52,354 bases of DNA from Comamonadaceae bacterium OH2545_COT-014 (GTDB lineage: Bacteria > Pseudomonadota > Gammaproteobacteria > Burkholderiales > Burkholderiaceae_C): contig RQYR01000022.1 in NCBI GenBank assembly GCA_003859965.1, forward strand, positions 1 to 52,354, written 5' to 3'. The position numbers were made by a program, and so were the translations under genes. A model generated the notes under the pieces. The model did no database searches and was not told the DNA's origin. It saw only the letters and a program-made list of their open reading frames with translations. Positions 12,693-20,003 of this stretch are shown here, piece after piece; position 1 is the first letter of the stretch; each line of letters begins with the position of its first letter.

Positions 12693-13508
12693 ATGCACTC
12701 CAGCACATCCGATCACTGGCACGTGGGCGACGTGCCGCTTGCCAGCCGCTTTCTGCTGGGTACGGCAGGCTATCCCTCGCCGCAGGCGCTGGCGCAGGCC
12801 ATTGCCGCATCGGGCGCGCAAATCGTCACCGTGGGGCTCAAGCGCCAGCTGGCCCCGGCCAATGCGGCGGGCGACAACGGCTTCATGGACATCATCCTGG
12901 CCGCCATGCGCGAACGCGGCGCGCGCCTGCTGCCCAACACCGCTGGCTGCACCACCGCGCGCGAGGCCGTGCAACTGGCCCACATGGCGCGCGAGCTGTA
13001 CGGCACGCCCTGGGTCAAGCTCGAAGTGGTGGGCGACGAATACACCCTGCAACCCGACCCGCAGGAGCTGGTGGCCGCCGCGCGCGAGCTGGCGCGCGAG
13101 GGCTTCACCGTCTTTCCCTACTGCACGGACGACCTGGTCACCGCCAAGCGCCTGCTGGACGCCGGCTGCCCCTTGCTTATGCCCTGGGGCGCGCCCATCG
13201 GCTCCGGCCAGGGGCTCATCAACCCCTTCGCGCTGCGCCTGCTGCGCGAGCGCCTGCCCGACACCGTGCTCATCATCGACGCCGGCATCGGCGCGCCCAG
13301 CCACGCCGCGCAGGCGCTGGAAATGGGCTTTGACGCCGTGCTGCTCAACAGCGCCGTCAGCCAGTCGCCTGACCCCGTGCGCATGGCCGCTGCCTTCCGC
13401 CAGGCCATTGAAGCCGGCCGCACCGCCCGCCTGGCCGGCGTGATGGACAAGCAGGACTTTGCCGTGGCCACCACGCCGGTCACGGGCAACCCGTTCCTGC
13501 TGGGCTAA
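12693..13508 (+). CDS. thiG: Thiazole synthase ThiG
   Basis: TIM-barrel enzyme that condenses deoxyxylulose phosphate, dehydroglycine (from ThiO) and ThiS-thiocarboxylate into the thiazole phosphate of thiamine. The 271-residue protein has the family motifs: SRFLLGTAGYPS at the N-terminus, LLPNTAGCTTAREAV, the Schiff-base lysine K109 in WVKLEVVGD, and phosphate-binding loops MPWGAPIGSGQG and DAGIGAPSHA. The start is ATG 12693 with a weak ribosome site. The fused thiD-thiE follows after 159 bp. ThiS, its partner, is about 3.5 kb upstream. Confidence 0.96.
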   Translation: MHSSTSDHWHVGDVPLASRFLLGTAGYPSPQALAQAIAASGAQIVTVGLKRQLAPANAAGDNGFMDIILAAMRERGARLLPNTAGCTTAREAVQLAHMARELYGTPWVKLEVVGDEYTLQPDPQELVAAARELAREGFTVFPYCTDDLVTAKRLLDAGCPLLMPWGAPIGSGQGLINPFALRLLRERLPDTVLIIDAGIGAPSHAAQALEMGFDAVLLNSAVSQSPDPVRMAAAFRQAIEAGRTARLAGVMDKQDFAVATTPVTGNPFLLG

Positions 13509-13667
13509 GCGTTTTCAAGCGCCCCCATCGCCCGTGTGGCAGCCCTTGCGTGCTCTCTTTTTTGAATGAACGTGTGTTCTTCTTGCCGTGCCGGGCGCTT
13601 CAAGCCGCCGCTGGCCCACCGGCATGACGGCCCCTGGCGGCCGTGCTGAAATCGCCCACTCCGATCC

Positions 13668-15383
13668 ATGCACCCGCAAAAAACCCATCGCCCCCCCGTT
13701 CTCTGGAGCATCGCCGGCGCCGACAGTGGCGGCGGCGCGGGCCTGAGCGCCGACCAGCGCGCCGCCGACGCCTTTGGCGTGCACCTGTGCCCGGTGGTGG
13801 CCGCCGTCACGGCGCAGCACTCGCGCGCCGTCACCCGCATCGCGCCCGTCGCGCCCGACGTGCTGGAGGCCCAGCTTGACGCGCTGGCCAGCGACATGCC
13901 GCCCGCCGCCATCAAAACCGGCCTGCTTGGCAGCGCCGGGCACATCCGCGCCGTGGCCCGCTGGGTGGACCGCCTGCGCGCCGCCCGCCCCATGCTGGCG
14001 CTGGTGGTCGATCCGGTGCTGCGCGCCAGCACCGGCGCCGCCTTTGCCGACGCCGATGTGCTGCGCGCCTATGTGGAAGAACTGTTGCCCCGCGCCACCC
14101 TCGTCACGCCCAACGAGGGTGAAGCACGGCAACTGGCCATGCTGGCGGGCAGTGGCTGCGGCAGCGGCGGCGCAGGGCAGGGCGGAAATGCGCTTGCGCC
14201 CGCACCCGCGCTGGCCCAGGCGCTGCGCGCCCTGGGCGCGGCCGCCGTGGCCGTGACCGGCGGCGACAGCGCCCCGCTTGCCGGCTGGGCGCTGGACTGG
14301 CTGGACACCCCGCATGCCCAAGGCTGGCTCGGCCTGCCGCGCGTGCCCACGCCGCACCACCACGGCACCGGCTGCACCTTTGCCAGCAGCGCTGCCGCCG
14401 CGCTGGCGCTGGGCTTCGTCAGCGCCGACGCCCTGGTGCTGGCCAAGATGGCCACCACCCATGCCCTGCGGCACGGCCACGCGGCAGGGCAGGGCGCTGG
14501 CCCGGTGTTGGCGCGGCCCGGTTTCGCGGCGCACGCCGCGCAAATGCCCTGGCTGTCTTTTGATGCCGAAGTGCCGCAGGACTGGCCGCAGCGCTGGCAG
14601 GAAAAAATCAAAAAAGATAGCAAAAAAACCTTTATGGATGTGCCTGAAGGCCATTTTTCAGACACACCCCAAGCGCAGGAGGACATGGGCCTGTACGGCA
14701 TTGCCGACAGCGCCGCACAGCTGCAAGCGCTGCTGGCCGCCGGCCTGCGCACCGTGCAGTTGCGCATGAAAGCGCCCCCCGCGCCCGACGCCGCCTGGCA
14801 CGCCGCGCTGCGCGAGGCCATGACGCACAGCATGGCCGCCAGCGCCGCCGCTGGCGCGCGCCTTTTCATCAACGACCACTGGCGCGTGGCGCACGCGCTG
14901 GCCGCCGGCCAGCCCGGCATGGCCCACGTGGGCCTGCATTTGGGGCAGGAAGACCTGGCCGCGCTCACGCCGGATGAAAGGCGGCAACTACTTGCCAGCG
15001 GCCTGCCGCTGGGCATCAGCAGCCACAGCCTGTGGGAGCTGGCGCGCGCCCGCTGCCTGACCCCGTCCTACATTGCCTGCGGCCCCGTCTGGCCCACCAC
15101 CACCAAAGACATGCCCTGGCGCCCGCAAGGCCTGGACAACCTGGCCTGGTGGGTGCGCATGGCGGGCTGCCCCGTGGCTGCCATTGGCGGCATCCTGAGC
15201 GCTGAACAGGTGGCCGATGCCGCCCAGACAGGCGCCAGCGCCATATGCGCCGTGCGCGCCCTGGCGCAAGACCCGTCCCGCCATGCCCCGCTGCTGCACG
15301 CCGCGCTGCATGAAGGCCGCGCCCGCCCGCCCCGCGTGACGCCGGCCTTGCCGCAGCCGTCCCTGCAAGGCGGGCACTTGTGA
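13668..15383 (+). CDS. thiDE: ThiD-ThiE fusion: HMP-P kinase and thiamine-phosphate synthase
   Basis: A 571-residue bifunctional enzyme. Residues about 10-285 are ThiD (WSIAGADSGGGAGLSAD, VDPVLRASTGA, TPNEGEARQL, HHHGTGCTFASS), which phosphorylates HMP-P to HMP-PP. Residues about 340-545 are ThiE (YGIADS, TVQLRMKAP, FINDHWRVA, GLHLGQEDL, GISSHS, GPVWPTTTKDMPW, AIGGIL), which joins HMP-PP to thiazole phosphate. Start is ATG 13668. The linker (about 305-335) is encoded by unusually A-rich DNA (14603-14660). A Gly/Ala-rich insert near residue 165 contains an AGGGCAGGGC repeat. The fusion completes the thiamine pathway with ThiC, ThiO, ThiS and ThiG. Confidence 0.94.
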   Translation: MHPQKTHRPPVLWSIAGADSGGGAGLSADQRAADAFGVHLCPVVAAVTAQHSRAVTRIAPVAPDVLEAQLDALASDMPPAAIKTGLLGSAGHIRAVARWVDRLRAARPMLALVVDPVLRASTGAAFADADVLRAYVEELLPRATLVTPNEGEARQLAMLAGSGCGSGGAGQGGNALAPAPALAQALRALGAAAVAVTGGDSAPLAGWALDWLDTPHAQGWLGLPRVPTPHHHGTGCTFASSAAAALALGFVSADALVLAKMATTHALRHGHAAGQGAGPVLARPGFAAHAAQMPWLSFDAEVPQDWPQRWQEKIKKDSKKTFMDVPEGHFSDTPQAQEDMGLYGIADSAAQLQALLAAGLRTVQLRMKAPPAPDAAWHAALREAMTHSMAASAAAGARLFINDHWRVAHALAAGQPGMAHVGLHLGQEDLAALTPDERRQLLASGLPLGISSHSLWELARARCLTPSYIACGPVWPTTTKDMPWRPQGLDNLAWWVRMAGCPVAAIGGILSAEQVADAAQTGASAICAVRALAQDPSRHAPLLHAALHEGRARPPRVTPALPQPSLQGGHL

Positions 15384-15477
15384 AGCAGGGCAGGGGAAGG
15401 CGTGCACGCGCCAGATGTCGTCAATGTGAATGGGGCGTTCAGGTTCTTTCCTACCGGCTTCTTTTCTCTTCTTTTGT

Positions 15478-16485
15478 ATGGCACACATCTACATCTATTC
15501 CCCCTCCAGCGCCGTGCGTGACCGCGCCGCGTTCCGCCGCGGCATCCGCCGCCTGCAAGCACAAGGCCACGAGGTAGAGGTGGACGCAGCCGCGCTGGCC
15601 AGCCACCAGCGCTTTGCCGGGGAAGATGCCACCCGGCTGGCCGCCATCGGCCGCGCGGCCGCCAGCGGCGCCGATGTGGCGCTGATTTCACGCGGCGGCT
15701 ACGGCCTCACCCGTCTGTTGCCCGCGCTGCCCTATGCCGAAGTGGAACGCGCCATTGGCCAGGGCACGCGCTTCGTCGGCTTCAGCGACTTCACCGCGCT
15801 GCAACTGGCTGTGCTGGCCCGCACCGGCGCCACCACTTGGGCTGGCCCGTCCCTTGGGGCCGATTTCGGCACGGTGGATGAGCCTGATGACATCATGCAA
15901 GCCTGCTTTGATGACCTGCTTGCCGGCATTGGCGAAGGCACGGGCTGGCGTCTGCCCGCGCCGCGCCGTCCGCGGGCAGGCGATGCGCTGGCCAGCGAAG
16001 GGGCAGGGCGCCTGCATGCGCTGCCCCAATCCTTGCACATCCATCAAGCCACCCTTTGGGGCGGCAACCTCGCCATGGTGTGCGCGCTGCTGGGCACGCC
16101 ATACTGGCCCTCCATTCAAAACGGCATTTTGTTTCTGGAAGACGTGGGCGAACACCCGTACCGCATCGAACGCATGTTGACCCAGCTGCTGCACGCCGGC
16201 GTGCTTGGCCAGCAGCAGGCCGTGCTGCTGGGCGCGTTCAGTGACTACACGCTCTCCTCGCACGACAAGGGTTTCAACCTGCACGCCGTCGTCAGCTGGC
16301 TGCGCACGCGGACCAGCACCCCCATCCTCACCGGCTTGCCCTTCGGGCATGTGCCGACCAAGGTGCTGCTACCCGTCGGCGCGTGCACCGACCTGCTGCT
16401 GCAAGGGCGCGATGCGCTGATTCTCTGGGGGCACGACCATGCACATGCAGATGATGCGGGTGGACACGATCACCATGACCATTGA
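15478..16485 (+). CDS. LD-carboxypeptidase (peptidase family S66) with His-rich tail
   Basis: Cleaves the L,D-bond of murein tetrapeptides during peptidoglycan recycling in the family. The 335-residue protein has S66 motifs: RGGYGLTRLLP near 65, the nucleophile serine in VGFSDFTALQL near 102, TLWGGNLAM near 197, LFLEDVGEHPYR near 218, and the C-terminal catalytic His in TGLPFGHVPTK. ATG 15478 (MAHIYIYSPS) is preferred, as the frame upstream has no ribosome site. The last 20 residues are extremely His/Asp-rich (HDHAHADDAGGHDHHDH), unusual for the family and possibly metal-binding. No signal peptide, so a cytoplasmic role is expected. Confidence 0.88.
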   Translation: MAHIYIYSPSSAVRDRAAFRRGIRRLQAQGHEVEVDAAALASHQRFAGEDATRLAAIGRAAASGADVALISRGGYGLTRLLPALPYAEVERAIGQGTRFVGFSDFTALQLAVLARTGATTWAGPSLGADFGTVDEPDDIMQACFDDLLAGIGEGTGWRLPAPRRPRAGDALASEGAGRLHALPQSLHIHQATLWGGNLAMVCALLGTPYWPSIQNGILFLEDVGEHPYRIERMLTQLLHAGVLGQQQAVLLGAFSDYTLSSHDKGFNLHAVVSWLRTRTSTPILTGLPFGHVPTKVLLPVGACTDLLLQGRDALILWGHDHAHADDAGGHDHHDH

Positions 16486-16532
16486 AGTGGCGCCCGGTAG
16501 TCGCTTGCTTCATGCCACGCCTTGCCATCACA

Positions 16533-16569
16533 AAACGCCACGGCCCGCGTGAGGCAGGCCGTGGCGTTT
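16533..16569. terminator. Bidirectional hairpin terminator
   Basis: A 13-bp perfect inverted repeat, AAACGCCACGGCC (16533-16545) and GGCCGTGGCGTTT (16557-16569), lies between convergent genes (the carboxypeptidase on plus, a small gene on minus). T-rich ends on both strands fit use from both sides. Confidence 0.8.
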
Positions 16570-16638
16570 GGGTTAGGAAAAATCCGGGTAAGGCGTGTGC
16601 GAGGCGGCAATGGGCAAAAGGGAAGAGCCGCCGCGCCG

Positions 16639-16977
16639 TCAGCCGCGCAAGGTGGTGGGGCGCGACATCAGTCCCTTGGGTAGAAGGCCGTCGAACATGA
16701 CAGACAAGCTGACCATGCGCTCACGCGCCGAACGTTCGCCATAAAGCCCTGCCAGCGCCGCCATCAGCTCAGCGCGGGCATACCAGAGCGCCTGCGCATC
16801 CACTGAATGCCGGATGCGTCGGGCCACATGCGGATATTGGAGCGCGCCTTCTTCGCCCAGCATGTCCAGCATGACCGTGCGGATGTCATCCATCCGATGC
16901 GCCACGCGCTCCGCGCTGAACCGGGCGCCACGCCCGATGCCCAACTTGGCCAGAAAACCGTTGCTCAACCAACCCAT
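16639..16977 (-). CDS. Small protein of unknown function
   Basis: A 112-residue soluble protein (MGWLSNGFLAKLGIGRG...) that I do not recognise. Predicted composition is mostly helical and Arg/Leu/Met-rich, with no signal peptide, membrane segment or cysteines. It is followed by a good terminator and is divergent from the cyclase-FHA gene, with a 292-bp AT-richer gap between them. The isolated position and normal codon use suggest a real gene of the host rather than of the ICE. No clear Shine-Dalgarno precedes the ATG. Confidence 0.6.
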   Translation of the reverse strand: MGWLSNGFLAKLGIGRGARFSAERVAHRMDDIRTVMLDMLGEEGALQYPHVARRIRHSVDAQALWYARAELMAALAGLYGERSARERMVSLSVMFDGLLPKGLMSRPTTLRG

Positions 16978-17269
16978 AAGCTAAAACTATTGTTTACATC
17001 TCCGGCAAATCACACGCCGGCCCCGTCACCATAGACACAAAACGACACAAGATCAATGCCTAGCCTGCTGAGAATTGTGATCAATTACCGCAGACGGAGC
17101 GGTTTTTTCCGGAGTGTTAAAGCGTGCATGAGCCGTTTTTTTGCCAAGACAAAACTTGTTGTTACATCTACAATAACCCAAAAACAAGAGGTAAACATCA
17201 CACTTCGTCCCATTGAATGAATGGGATGGCAGCATGCCGAACCTCTGATAGCAAGAACATCCCTGCGCC

Positions 17270-18256
17270 GTGAATCAACAACGTACCATCGCTTTCATTG
17301 ACCTGGCAGGCAGTACCGCCGCCTTCCAAGCCTTGGGCAATGAGCAGGCCGCTGATGTCGTCTCAAAGATCACCCGCTGGGTAGGCCGCGTCTGTGAAGC
17401 GCACAACGGAGACATCATCAAGTTTTTGGGCGATGGTGTCTTGGCGACCTTCATGAAGGCATCAGAGGCGGTACAAGCAGCCATCTTCATTCAGCAAAGC
17501 CATACGCACCGCATCCAGACATGGCCAGAGCCGCTGCGCATGCACTTGCGCATAGGCCTGGCAGCCGGACATGTTGTAGAGCTTGGCGATGACTCTTATG
17601 GCGATGTCGTCAATTTTGCCGCCCGTCTCTGCGAGATGGCCGTAGGCGACGGCATTCTGGTTTCAGACACGGTAGCAGACCAACTCGCGGGTCTGCGCAC
17701 GGACAAGCCGGTTCGCTCTCGCTCTTTGGGAACACTGAACATTCGCGGGATGAAAGAGCCCCGCAGCGTCTTCCAAATCGAGTGGAATGACGAAGTGGAA
17801 ACAGACTTGCTAACGGTGCAGGGCGGCTATCAAAGCGAAAGCGAAAACGACGCGCAAGTAACGCGCATGTCTTCCATTGCGCTTTCCAGACTCGGCGCCG
17901 CCAGTACGTTCCTCGTTCAGGACCTGCCCATCGTCCTCGGTCGCATCCCCGACTGCGCCTTCGTCATCAATGACCAGCGTGTGTCACGCCAGCACGCCAA
18001 GCTTGAGTATGTCAACGGCAGCTTTGTGCTGACCGACACTAGCAGCTATGGCACCTGGGTGCGTTTCGAAGAAACGGCTGGCTCTGAATTCGCACTCCGC
18101 CGCAGTGGGTGCACCCTGCATTCGAAAGGTGAAATTGCTCTGGGTGCGCCTTTCTCTGACCCCAGCGCGCCCATCATCACGTATCGCATCTACGACGATG
18201 TGACCACTCGAGAGCAAACCACCATGCTCCCGTCGCTTTTCGACATTCCTGGCTGA
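17270..18256 (+). CDS. Class III nucleotide cyclase fused to an FHA domain
   Basis: A 328-residue soluble protein. Residues about 5-165 form a class III adenylate/guanylate cyclase domain with both metal aspartates (D11 in FIDLAGST and D55 in KFLGDGVLATF) and the C-terminal core motif YGDVVNFAARLCE. Residues about 215-300 form an FHA phosphothreonine-binding domain (VLGRIPDCAFVI, RVSRQHAKLEYV, TDTSSYGTW). The product is likely cAMP, its output gated by a phosphoprotein partner; substrate choice is not certain. Start is GTG 17270 without a strong ribosome site. Third-position GC is visibly lower than in neighbouring genes. The 292-bp upstream gap carries the TTGTTTACATCT (16990) / TTGTTACATCT (17158) near-repeat and a CCCATT/AATGGG hairpin (17208-17226). 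A Ser/Thr kinase partner is not in the window. Confidence 0.88.
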   Translation: MNQQRTIAFIDLAGSTAAFQALGNEQAADVVSKITRWVGRVCEAHNGDIIKFLGDGVLATFMKASEAVQAAIFIQQSHTHRIQTWPEPLRMHLRIGLAAGHVVELGDDSYGDVVNFAARLCEMAVGDGILVSDTVADQLAGLRTDKPVRSRSLGTLNIRGMKEPRSVFQIEWNDEVETDLLTVQGGYQSESENDAQVTRMSSIALSRLGAASTFLVQDLPIVLGRIPDCAFVINDQRVSRQHAKLEYVNGSFVLTDTSSYGTWVRFEETAGSEFALRRSGCTLHSKGEIALGAPFSDPSAPIITYRIYDDVTTREQTTMLPSLFDIPG

Positions 18257-18306
18257 TGGGCAGATGGCGTTAAGTCGGTTTTCTCCATCCATTATTATTT
18301 ACATAA

Positions 18307-18325
18307 CACACATCGTATGAAGTCA
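18307..18325 (+). repeat. Left 19-bp direct repeat (candidate attL)
   Basis: CACACATCGTATGAAGTCA, identical to 20013-20031. It is preceded by TATTTACATAA (18296-18306), which matches the XerD arm of dif-like sites (ATTTAACATAA) at 8 of 11 positions; the XerC-side match is poor. It encodes HTSYEV in the frame of the following gene, just after an in-frame TAA stop (18304-18306). Confidence 0.75.
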
Positions 18326-18378
18326 AACAGCGGGCTGGACTGCGGCGCCACGATCCCGATACCCGCGCCCAGCTTGGC

Positions 18379-18939
18379 TTGAAGCTACGGCGCATGTATC
18401 AGTCCTTGGGCTGGTCACGCGCCGACTGCGCGCAGTTTCTTCACGTCTGCGAGCGCACTTTGCATAACTGGGAGCGTGGCAAGCACGATGTGCCTTATGC
18501 CGCCTTCCGGCTGCTGCGCATCACTTGCGGCATGGCGTTGCCCGGCCAGGCTTGGCGTGGCTGGTCTTTGCACGGCGGCAAGCTCTGGACGCCTGAGGGC
18601 GTCGGCATTGACCCGCAAACGGCTTTCTGGTGGGCTTTGCTGGTGCGGCGGGCTGAAACAGGCTCCAAGGCTCTGCGCGCACTGCATGAGGCCAAGGCGC
18701 GGCCAAGTGCCGGCTGTCAAGCCGGCGCGCGCCCATCGCGCGGGCGCGAAGGGGGCCCCGCTTGCGGGGATGCGTCGCGCTCAGCGATGGGCGCGCCGGC
18801 TCGGCTTGGTCAACGTGACGTGCTGGTTACACGTCACTTTAGTCCGGCGGGCCGGATTGCCGACAGGACCCCTGAAACCCCGCAAATCCAGCACTGGCGC
18901 GGCTTTCAGGCCGATTGGAGGCTTAAAGATGGCTTCTAA
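18379..18939 (+). CDS. VC1465-family Xer recombination activation factor, start codon displaced
   Basis: Helix-turn-helix protein of the VC1465/DUF3653 family, the group of TLC-phage XafT, which activates host XerC/XerD to integrate elements lacking an integrase. Family features: RRMYQSLGWSRADCAQFL, ERTLHNWERGKHDVPYAAF, and the DUF3653 motif WRGWSLHGGKLWTPEG. Only a TTG (18379) or an internal ATG (18394) is available here. The frame stays open back to 18307 (HTSYEVKQRAGLRRHDPD), stopping at TAA 18304. The natural start (SD GGGAGG, ATG 20004, MSIHTSYEV) is at the element's right end. Residues after about 110 are encoded over a large inverted repeat and are atypical for the family. The next gene starts inside the 3' end of this frame. 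Confidence 0.8.
   Translation: MKLRRMYQSLGWSRADCAQFLHVCERTLHNWERGKHDVPYAAFRLLRITCGMALPGQAWRGWSLHGGKLWTPEGVGIDPQTAFWWALLVRRAETGSKALRALHEAKARPSAGCQAGARPSRGREGGPACGDASRSAMGAPARLGQRDVLVTRHFSPAGRIADRTPETPQIQHWRGFQADWRLKDGF
18719..18803. repeat. Large GC-rich imperfect inverted repeat
   Basis: GCCGGCGCGCGCCCATCGC near 18720 and GCGATGGGCGCGCCGGC near 18784 are inverted complements apart from a 2-nt insertion. A smaller hairpin, GGGGCCCCGC-TTGC-GGGG, lies between them. It falls in the variable 3' part of the activation-factor frame and could be a folded signal on single-stranded element DNA. Confidence 0.6.
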
Positions 18940-19264
18940 AACTGTTGCACCCATTACAACGATACTTTCCGCCCCTTCTGGACGTGGAAAGTATCAACGT
19001 ACGCGCCTTGGTGCGGTGACTTGGCTGGCTGCTTCGCTGGGGGTTTCGCGCCAGCATGCCAATCGCTTGTTCCAGACCGGGCGCGTGGTTGGCGCCGTCA
19101 AGCTGCCTACCGGCGTCTGGGACTTGCCGCCGGGCTTTGTGGAGGTGATCGCGGGCACGCGCGGGCCGCGTCGCACGGTCGAAGACCGTGTTGCGGCCAA
19201 GCAGCGTGCGGCGCGCAATGCGGCACGCCGTCAGCGCCGTTTGCTCAAGGGAGGCCAGTCATGA
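18929..19264 (+). CDS. Small putative DNA-binding protein of the Xer-type element
   Basis: A 111-residue basic protein starting at ATG 18929, seven bases after a good GGAGG site and overlapping the upstream frame by 11 nt. Residues about 25-60 (TWLAASLGVSRQHANRLFQT, then RVVGAVKLPTGVW) look like an excisionase/MerR-type winged helix that reads DNA. The C-terminus (about 85-111) is a run of Arg, Lys and Ala typical of a nucleic-acid-contacting tail. Such a gene could be a directionality factor or repressor of the element. I do not recognise an exact family. Confidence 0.65.
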   Translation: MASKTVAPITTILSAPSGRGKYQRTRLGAVTWLAASLGVSRQHANRLFQTGRVVGAVKLPTGVWDLPPGFVEVIAGTRGPRRTVEDRVAAKQRAARNAARRQRRLLKGGQS

Positions 19265-19455
19265 ATGCTGTCTGGCAAGCAGAGTTGAAGGCGGTTGAGG
19301 CTGAAGTTGCCGAGCTGGTGGCTTTGCTGCGTCTGGGGCTGCCGGGCCAGCGCGCCGCGCTGGATCAGGCGGTGGCGCAAGCGGCCTGTCCGCGTGAGGC
19401 GGTGCAGCGCGCTTCGGCCCGGCTTCACGAGTTGGCGCGGGAGGCTCGTCCATGA
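19261..19455 (+). CDS. Small coiled-coil-like protein of the element
   Basis: A 64-residue, Ala/Leu/Glu-rich, probably all-helical protein (MNAVWQAELKAVEAEVAELV...). Its ATG overlaps the stop of the previous gene (ATGA) and follows AAGGGAGG, so it is translated by coupling. No family is recognised. Its place in the row of overlapping small genes is the main evidence that it is real. Confidence 0.55.
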   Translation: MNAVWQAELKAVEAEVAELVALLRLGLPGQRAALDQAVAQAACPREAVQRASARLHELAREARP

Positions 19456-19649
19456 GCTCCTTCACTGACCGCCTTTACCGGCAATGGCGCCGCTCCAGCG
19501 GGGGCAGCGGCGTTTTGCTGACCACGGGCAGGCCCGCCCTGCCCTTTGCGGCCCCCAAAAAAGCGAAACGCCAGCGGTTTGCCGACGCTGGCGCTTCTGT
19601 CCACAAACCGACTGAGAAGGAGTCGAATCATGGCATCTCGAAAGTGTAA
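19452..19649 (+). CDS. Small basic protein of the element
   Basis: A 65-residue frame (MSSFTDRLYRQWRRSSGGSG...) whose ATG again overlaps the preceding stop (ATGA). It is rich in Arg, Lys and Ser, with no membrane segment, and could bind nucleic acid. The stop TAA (19647-19649) overlaps the next ATG by one base. A second frame with a good AAGGAG site starts at 19630 (MASRKCNAAGG...) and runs to 20007, but its Cys/Gly/Ala composition looks non-coding. No family is recognised. Confidence 0.5.
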   Translation: MSSFTDRLYRQWRRSSGGSGVLLTTGRPALPFAAPKKAKRQRFADAGASVHKPTEKESNHGISKV

Positions 19650-19774
19650 TGCAGCTGGAGGAATGGGCTGCGGCCCTGCTCGTTCTGGTGGCGTTGGCTG
19701 GGCACATGCTGGGGTCTGTTTCCGGCGCGCCACGGCCCGTTCTGGCGCTTCCTGTGGGGGTATCGGGGGCGTAG
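19649..19774 (+). CDS. 41-residue hydrophobic peptide of the element
   Basis: MQLEEWAAALLVLVALAGHM then a short polar tail ending at TAG 19772-19774. Its ATG shares one base with the upstream stop (TAATG), the arrangement used for translational coupling. It has one clear membrane-spanning segment (residues about 6-24). Filamentous phages carry membrane proteins of this size (pVII/pIX-like), so a minor virion or assembly role is possible, but only size and hydropathy support it. Confidence 0.45.
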   Translation: MQLEEWAAALLVLVALAGHMLGSVSGAPRPVLALPVGVSGA

Positions 19775-20003
19775 CCCCTGATGTAGCCGCAACGCGGCGT
19801 AACCGCTGCGGTGGTTCTGGCGCAGCGTGCTACGCGGGCGAAGCGTTGGCTCTGCCCTGCCCTGTCTCGCGCCCTGTTCAACAGACGGCGGCGCTGGAAA
19901 TGCCCGGATCGGCATTAATGGGCGCGCGGCTTGATTATGTGGATAACCGCCTTGGGCTATTATTTGGCCCGCCCTCGAAGGATATTCATTCGGGAGGTGC
20001 GGC
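19766..20003. other. Non-coding origin-like segment of the element: hairpins and DnaA box
   Basis: Consecutive small hairpins lie at 19766-19778 (GGGGC-GTA-GCCCC) and 19786-19798 (GCCGC-AAC-GCGGC), plus an ACCGCTGCGGT palindrome at 19802-19812. A perfect DnaA box is at 19938-19946 (TGTGGATAA, reverse of TTATCCACA). The segment ends with GGGAGG just before ATG 20004. This may hold the replication or packaging signal and the promoter of the activation factor. Confidence 0.45.
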
